DNA of 64,000 bases from Paenibacillus_G sp049942825 (GTDB lineage Bacteria; Bacillota; Bacilli; Paenibacillales; NBRC-103111), in contig NZ_CP187970.1 in assembly GCF_049942825.1 (NCBI RefSeq), positions 496,001-560,000 of the forward strand, read 5' to 3'. Of the stretch, positions 61,454 to 64,000 are shown in pieces. The notes under the pieces are model-generated. The model was not told the DNA's origin, did not search any database, and saw only the letters and a list, made by a program, of their open reading frames with translations. The translations under genes were made by a program, and so were the position numbers. How positions within the stretch are numbered: the stretch's first letter is position 1; each line of letters begins with the position of its first letter.

Positions 61454-62002
61454 TTACGGGAGATAGATACGGACGATGTCTCCTTCCCGTATGCTTCCTT
61501 CCCGTTCCACCGAACAGACGATGCCCCGGCGCCGCTTGGCGGCCTTGATGAACCTGCCGGCGAGCTCGGGGAGCTGCAGGGCGTCGGCGATCTCTTTGCC
61601 GGGACCTCGGCATGGCAGGTTCTCGCCCTCCCCGATCAACCCGCAGGCTTCGGGGAACAGCAGGCGCGTGCCTGGCGGCAGGGAGGTGAGAGCGGGATAG
61701 CCTTCAAGCAGCAGATTGGCACCAAGCCATTCCGGCCGCACCTCCGGGATCCCCATGGCCTCGGCAATCAGCGCGCACTCCTCTGCGGAGACAATGGAGA
61801 TCTGACGCCGGTTGGCAATGAGGGTGCCGCGCGGATAGAAGGACTGCCGGCTGTCCGCTTTGCGGTAAAGTCCATAATGGCGGTCACCCGGGATGCCTCC
61901 GAGCTCTACCGGGATCTCCGGCTCGCGGGAGGTCACGAAGGTCTTTGGCTCCCTGGCGGCAAGTACGGCGGCTGTGCGGGCTTCATAATAAGTTGGAGCC
62001 AT
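61454..62002 (-). CDS. MOSC-domain protein
   Basis: A 182-residue protein with the MOSC (molybdenum cofactor sulfurase C-terminal) fold. GIPGDRHYGLYRKADSRQSF, NRRQISIVSAEECALIAE, RPEWLGANLLLEGYPALTSLPPG (read in short blocks) and the conserved Cys in ENLPCRGPGKEI are typical. Such small proteins may carry sulfur or bind molybdopterin. GGAGGAGG precedes ATG 62002. It may form an operon with hxlR. Confidence 0.92.
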   Translation of the reverse strand: MAPTYYEARTAAVLAAREPKTFVTSREPEIPVELGGIPGDRHYGLYRKADSRQSFYPRGTLIANRRQISIVSAEECALIAEAMGIPEVRPEWLGANLLLEGYPALTSLPPGTRLLFPEACGLIGEGENLPCRGPGKEIADALQLPELAGRFIKAAKRRRGIVCSVEREGSIREGDIVRIYLP

Positions 62003-62051
62003 GAACGGCTTACCTCCTCCGATTTAGTAATGCAAGGCGTTCAACTGCAAG

Positions 62052-62101
62052 AAAAACCCGTCAGCCTGGGTCCGGGAAAAGACAGACCTAGGTGCCGGGT
62101 T
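62052..62101 (-). terminator. Terminator of the aldolase-like gene
   Basis: AACCCG/CGGGTT outer and CCTaGGTC/GACCcAGG inner pairs, followed on the minus strand by TTTTTC. Confidence 0.65.
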
Positions 62102-62156
62102 ATCGGGTTGTCTTGTTGCAGGGGGCCCAAGGAGCGGTTCCCCGGGAAGCCAGTGA

Positions 62157-63119
62157 TTAGTCGGCAGCACCGGCTGGCATAACTTCAGGGGAAGTCAGCT
62201 TGTCATAGAACTCGGTGTACTTGTCCTTGTCTTCGCCTGCGCGCAGAGCCATAGCAGCGCGCGGGTGATCGTTCAGTACGCCTGCGATCATGTAAGGGAG
62301 GATGTAGCCCCACTCCCACTTTTCGCGCATGGAGACCATGTGCTTCTCGATAATGCCGAGAACCGGACGCAGATCGTATCTCGGATTCTTCAAGTGGCTG
62401 ACGAGCAGCTCAGTCGGGCAGTTCCCCGCCGCGCGGCCCATGCCGTATACGGACGTATCCAGGAATTCCACGCCGCGTGCAGCACCCATGATCGTGTTGG
62501 AGAAGGCAAGCTGCTGGTTGTTATGCATATGCAGGCCGAGCTTCTTGTTCGGAAGCAGGCGCTGGAACTTGGACACGAGGTAGTCGATGTCCTTGTAGTC
62601 CATGCTGCCGTAGGAATCGACGATGTAGACGACATCGACCGGGCTCTTCGCAATCTCTTCGAACGCTTCGTTCAGGTCGTTCTCCATCACGTGGGAGAGG
62701 GCCATGATATTGATCGTCGTCTCATAGCCGAAATCGTGGAATTTCTGAACGAGATCGAGCGCCTTGTCCGTATCCTTGATATAGCAGGCCACGCGGATCA
62801 GGTCAAGAAGGCTCTGCTCGCGCGGAAGGATATCCTTCTCGTCGACACGTCCGATGTCCACAAGCGCGGACAGCTTCGTATCGGTCTTCTGCGGAAGGAC
62901 TTCCTTCAGGAAGTCTTCGTTGAGGAAGCGCCATGGACCCGCATCGGCGCCCTTGAGCAGCTTCGCCGAGTTCTTATATCCGATTTCCATATATTCGACG
63001 CCGGCTTCGCTCAGTCCGTAGTACATGTCCTTAACGAATTGGACGCTGAAGTCCCAGTTGTTGACGAGTCCGCCGTCGCGGATCGTGCAGTCCAGAATTT
63101 TGTGATGTTCTCTGGTCAT
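62157..63119 (-). CDS. DRE-TIM metallolyase (HMG-CoA lyase/4-hydroxy-2-oxovalerate aldolase-like)
   Basis: A 320-residue TIM barrel with the DRE-type catalytic start LDCTIRDGGLVNNW and metal His residues in LGLHMHNNQQLAFSN. The SYGSMDYKDI and GMGRAAGNCPTELL blocks match aldolases of the HMGL-like family. The substrate is uncertain because the usual partners (acylating acetaldehyde dehydrogenase, hydratase) are absent. GAGAGGAGCCT positions ATG 63119; ATG 63125 is too close. A sigma-A promoter and an 8-base tandem repeat lie upstream. Confidence 0.85.
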   Translation of the reverse strand: MTREHHKILDCTIRDGGLVNNWDFSVQFVKDMYYGLSEAGVEYMEIGYKNSAKLLKGADAGPWRFLNEDFLKEVLPQKTDTKLSALVDIGRVDEKDILPREQSLLDLIRVACYIKDTDKALDLVQKFHDFGYETTINIMALSHVMENDLNEAFEEIAKSPVDVVYIVDSYGSMDYKDIDYLVSKFQRLLPNKKLGLHMHNNQQLAFSNTIMGAARGVEFLDTSVYGMGRAAGNCPTELLVSHLKNPRYDLRPVLGIIEKHMVSMREKWEWGYILPYMIAGVLNDHPRAAMALRAGEDKDKYTEFYDKLTSPEVMPAGAAD

Positions 63120-63151
63120 GATCATAGGCTCCTCTCCCGAATCGGGCTCGC

Positions 63152-63177
63152 GCTTTTAAGCTTTTATGCTTTTAAGC
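63152..63177. repeat. Octamer tandem repeat in the leader of the aldolase-like gene
   Basis: Three units GCTTTTAA-GCTTTTAT-GCTTTTAA plus GC, period 8 bases, between the promoter and the start codon. Confidence 0.7.
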
Positions 63178-63202
63178 GGTAAAGTATTTGTATTAATTTC
63201 TA

Positions 63203-63231
63203 TTTTTACATATCCGATTTGCACTTGTCAA
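63203..63231 (-). promoter_or_regulatory. Promoter of the aldolase-like gene
   Basis: TTGACA (63226-63231), 17 bases, TAAAAA (63203-63208) on the minus strand, in an AT-rich spacer. Confidence 0.65.
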
Positions 63232-63413
63232 TGATAACAAATTCCAATAGGCGAATCAATCGAAAAAGGGAGGCCTGCGTCGAATGGGGGAAGGATTTGG
63301 CGGCGGGCATGTGGAAGATATATTTTCTATAAGGAAATATAAGACGGCAGGATCGAGTCTCGGTTGAGATATACAATCTAATATTTAAAAATAAACTGCC
63401 GGAGGGATGTCAG

Positions 63414-63908
63414 GTGCTCGAGTATAATATTGCTTTCCTTCGCCGGGGGGAGCATCTCCTCATGCTGAACCGGAGCAAGCCGCCATTGCTCGGATTGTGG
63501 AACGGTGTCGGCGGCAAGCTGGAGCCGGGCGAAACACCCTTGGAGAGTGTGCTGCGTGAGATCGGGGAGGAGACGGGAATGATCCTCGGGGAGGAAGATG
63601 TCCATTTCGGCGGCATCGTGACCTGGGAGATCGACGGCCGGATGGCCGGAGGAATGTACGCGTATGCGGCTGAAGCCGGTCAGGACGGATGCGGGTCCAT
63701 GCCCCGCGAAACGGCGGACGGCATTCTTGCCTGGAAACCGGCCGACTGGGTACTGAGCCCGGATAACCGAGGCGTGGCGGGGCATGTCCGTTACTTTTTG
63801 CCTCCGATGCTGCAGAAGACGGCTCCTGCCGAGTACCGCTGCATCTTTCGGGAGGGACAGCTGCTGACCTGTGAATGCCTGTCGCTGGATCTGTCTCTTT
63901 ATACCTAG
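63414..63908 (+). CDS. Nudix hydrolase (8-oxo-dGTP diphosphatase-like)
   Basis: A 164-residue MutT/Nudix enzyme hydrolysing nucleoside diphosphate-X substrates. The full Nudix box is present at ~33-55: GGKLEPGETPLESVLREIGE then ETG, with the REUxEE metal ligands. NRSKPPLLGLWNGVGGKLEP is typical of the YtkD/MutT-like group that cleans oxidised nucleotides. GTG 63414 follows GGAGGG. It is a single gene. Confidence 0.92.
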   Translation: MLEYNIAFLRRGEHLLMLNRSKPPLLGLWNGVGGKLEPGETPLESVLREIGEETGMILGEEDVHFGGIVTWEIDGRMAGGMYAYAAEAGQDGCGSMPRETADGILAWKPADWVLSPDNRGVAGHVRYFLPPMLQKTAPAEYRCIFREGQLLTCECLSLDLSLYT

Positions 63909-63949
63909 GCGGACCGGTGGATTCCTGGGAAAATGGGGGAATAGGGTCA

Positions 63950-63979
63950 TTGTCCGAAGGAGGACGAATGTGGTATAGT
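63950..63979 (+). promoter_or_regulatory. Promoter-like sequence at the window end
   Basis: TTGTCC (63950-63955), 18 bases, TATAGT (63974-63979) with TG one base before the -10. It probably serves a gene beyond the window. Confidence 0.5.
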
Positions 63980-64000
63980 TTTCCTTAAAATGATACATAA

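Overview
The window reads as chromosomal DNA of a GC-rich Gram-positive, spore-forming Bacillota, most likely a Paenibacillus (P. mucilaginosus-like). This is inferred from strong AAGGAGG-type ribosome binding sites, sigma-A promoters, a TPP riboswitch, a T-box leader, a YhcN/YlaJ sporulation lipoprotein, a caa3 oxidase cluster of Bacillus type, BmrCD-like and MhqR-like modules, and a conserved virulence factor C (YpgR-type) protein. No rRNA, tRNA, CRISPR array, transposase or prophage gene was seen. The window looks like ordinary chromosome with several accessory stress and resistance modules.

Layout. 1-3.1 kb: the end of a MATE-like flippase, then a DUF1835 protein overlapping a leucine-rich-repeat protein. 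3.1-5.5 kb: an ECF41-type sigma factor in an operon with an FAD oxidoreductase, preceded by an exact ECF41-type promoter. 5.8-7.5 kb: a nitroreductase with an operator over its -10 box, and a GNAT protein. 7.6-10 kb: a chromosomal ParA with a ribbon-helix-helix partner, and TagA. 10.2-14.3 kb: a small multidrug export protein, recQ-rnhA, and a three-hairpin RNA before a 43-residue ORF. 14.4-17.8 kb: a quinone/catechol detoxification operon (mhqR, doxX/mhqP, mhqO, mhqD, flavin reductase) with two operator-like sites. 17.9-24.3 kb: a WYL regulator apparently started at CTG, an M29 aminopeptidase, an NSS transporter and a PAS-GGDEF-EAL protein.

24.3-26.5 kb: TPP riboswitch and thiC; thiN lies at 42.1 kb. 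26.7-31.5 kb: a secreted protein, a two-gene ABC transporter and a histidine kinase/response regulator pair. 31.5-36 kb: a dispersed-type repeat, small membrane proteins, an AraC regulator divergent from pyruvate kinase, and a DUF554 protein. 36.1-41.9 kb: a second-type seryl-tRNA synthetase under a T-box, divergent from a heterodimeric ABC exporter. 42-49.5 kb: thiN, an MBL hydrolase, cvfC, DinB, a guanylate-kinase paralogue with an altered P-loop, the RNA helicase CshA with a long RG-rich tail, and a YhcN lipoprotein. 49.8-55.3 kb: ctaCDEFG plus a DUF420 gene. 55.3-64 kb: a methyltransferase, a TIM-barrel protein, an NlpC/P60 hydrolase, a TlpA fusion, malic enzyme, HxlR and MOSC genes, a DRE-TIM aldolase-like protein and a Nudix hydrolase.

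Themes. Electrophile/quinone and redox stress recurs (ECF41 unit, nitroreductase, mhq operon, HxlR). Aerobic respiration (cta) and thiamine biosynthesis are the clearest core functions. The observations most worth follow-up are the ECF41 promoter match, the mhq operators, the orphan ParA/RHH pair, the T-box SerRS beside an exporter, the structured RNA at 14.0 kb, the CTG start and the altered guanylate kinase.
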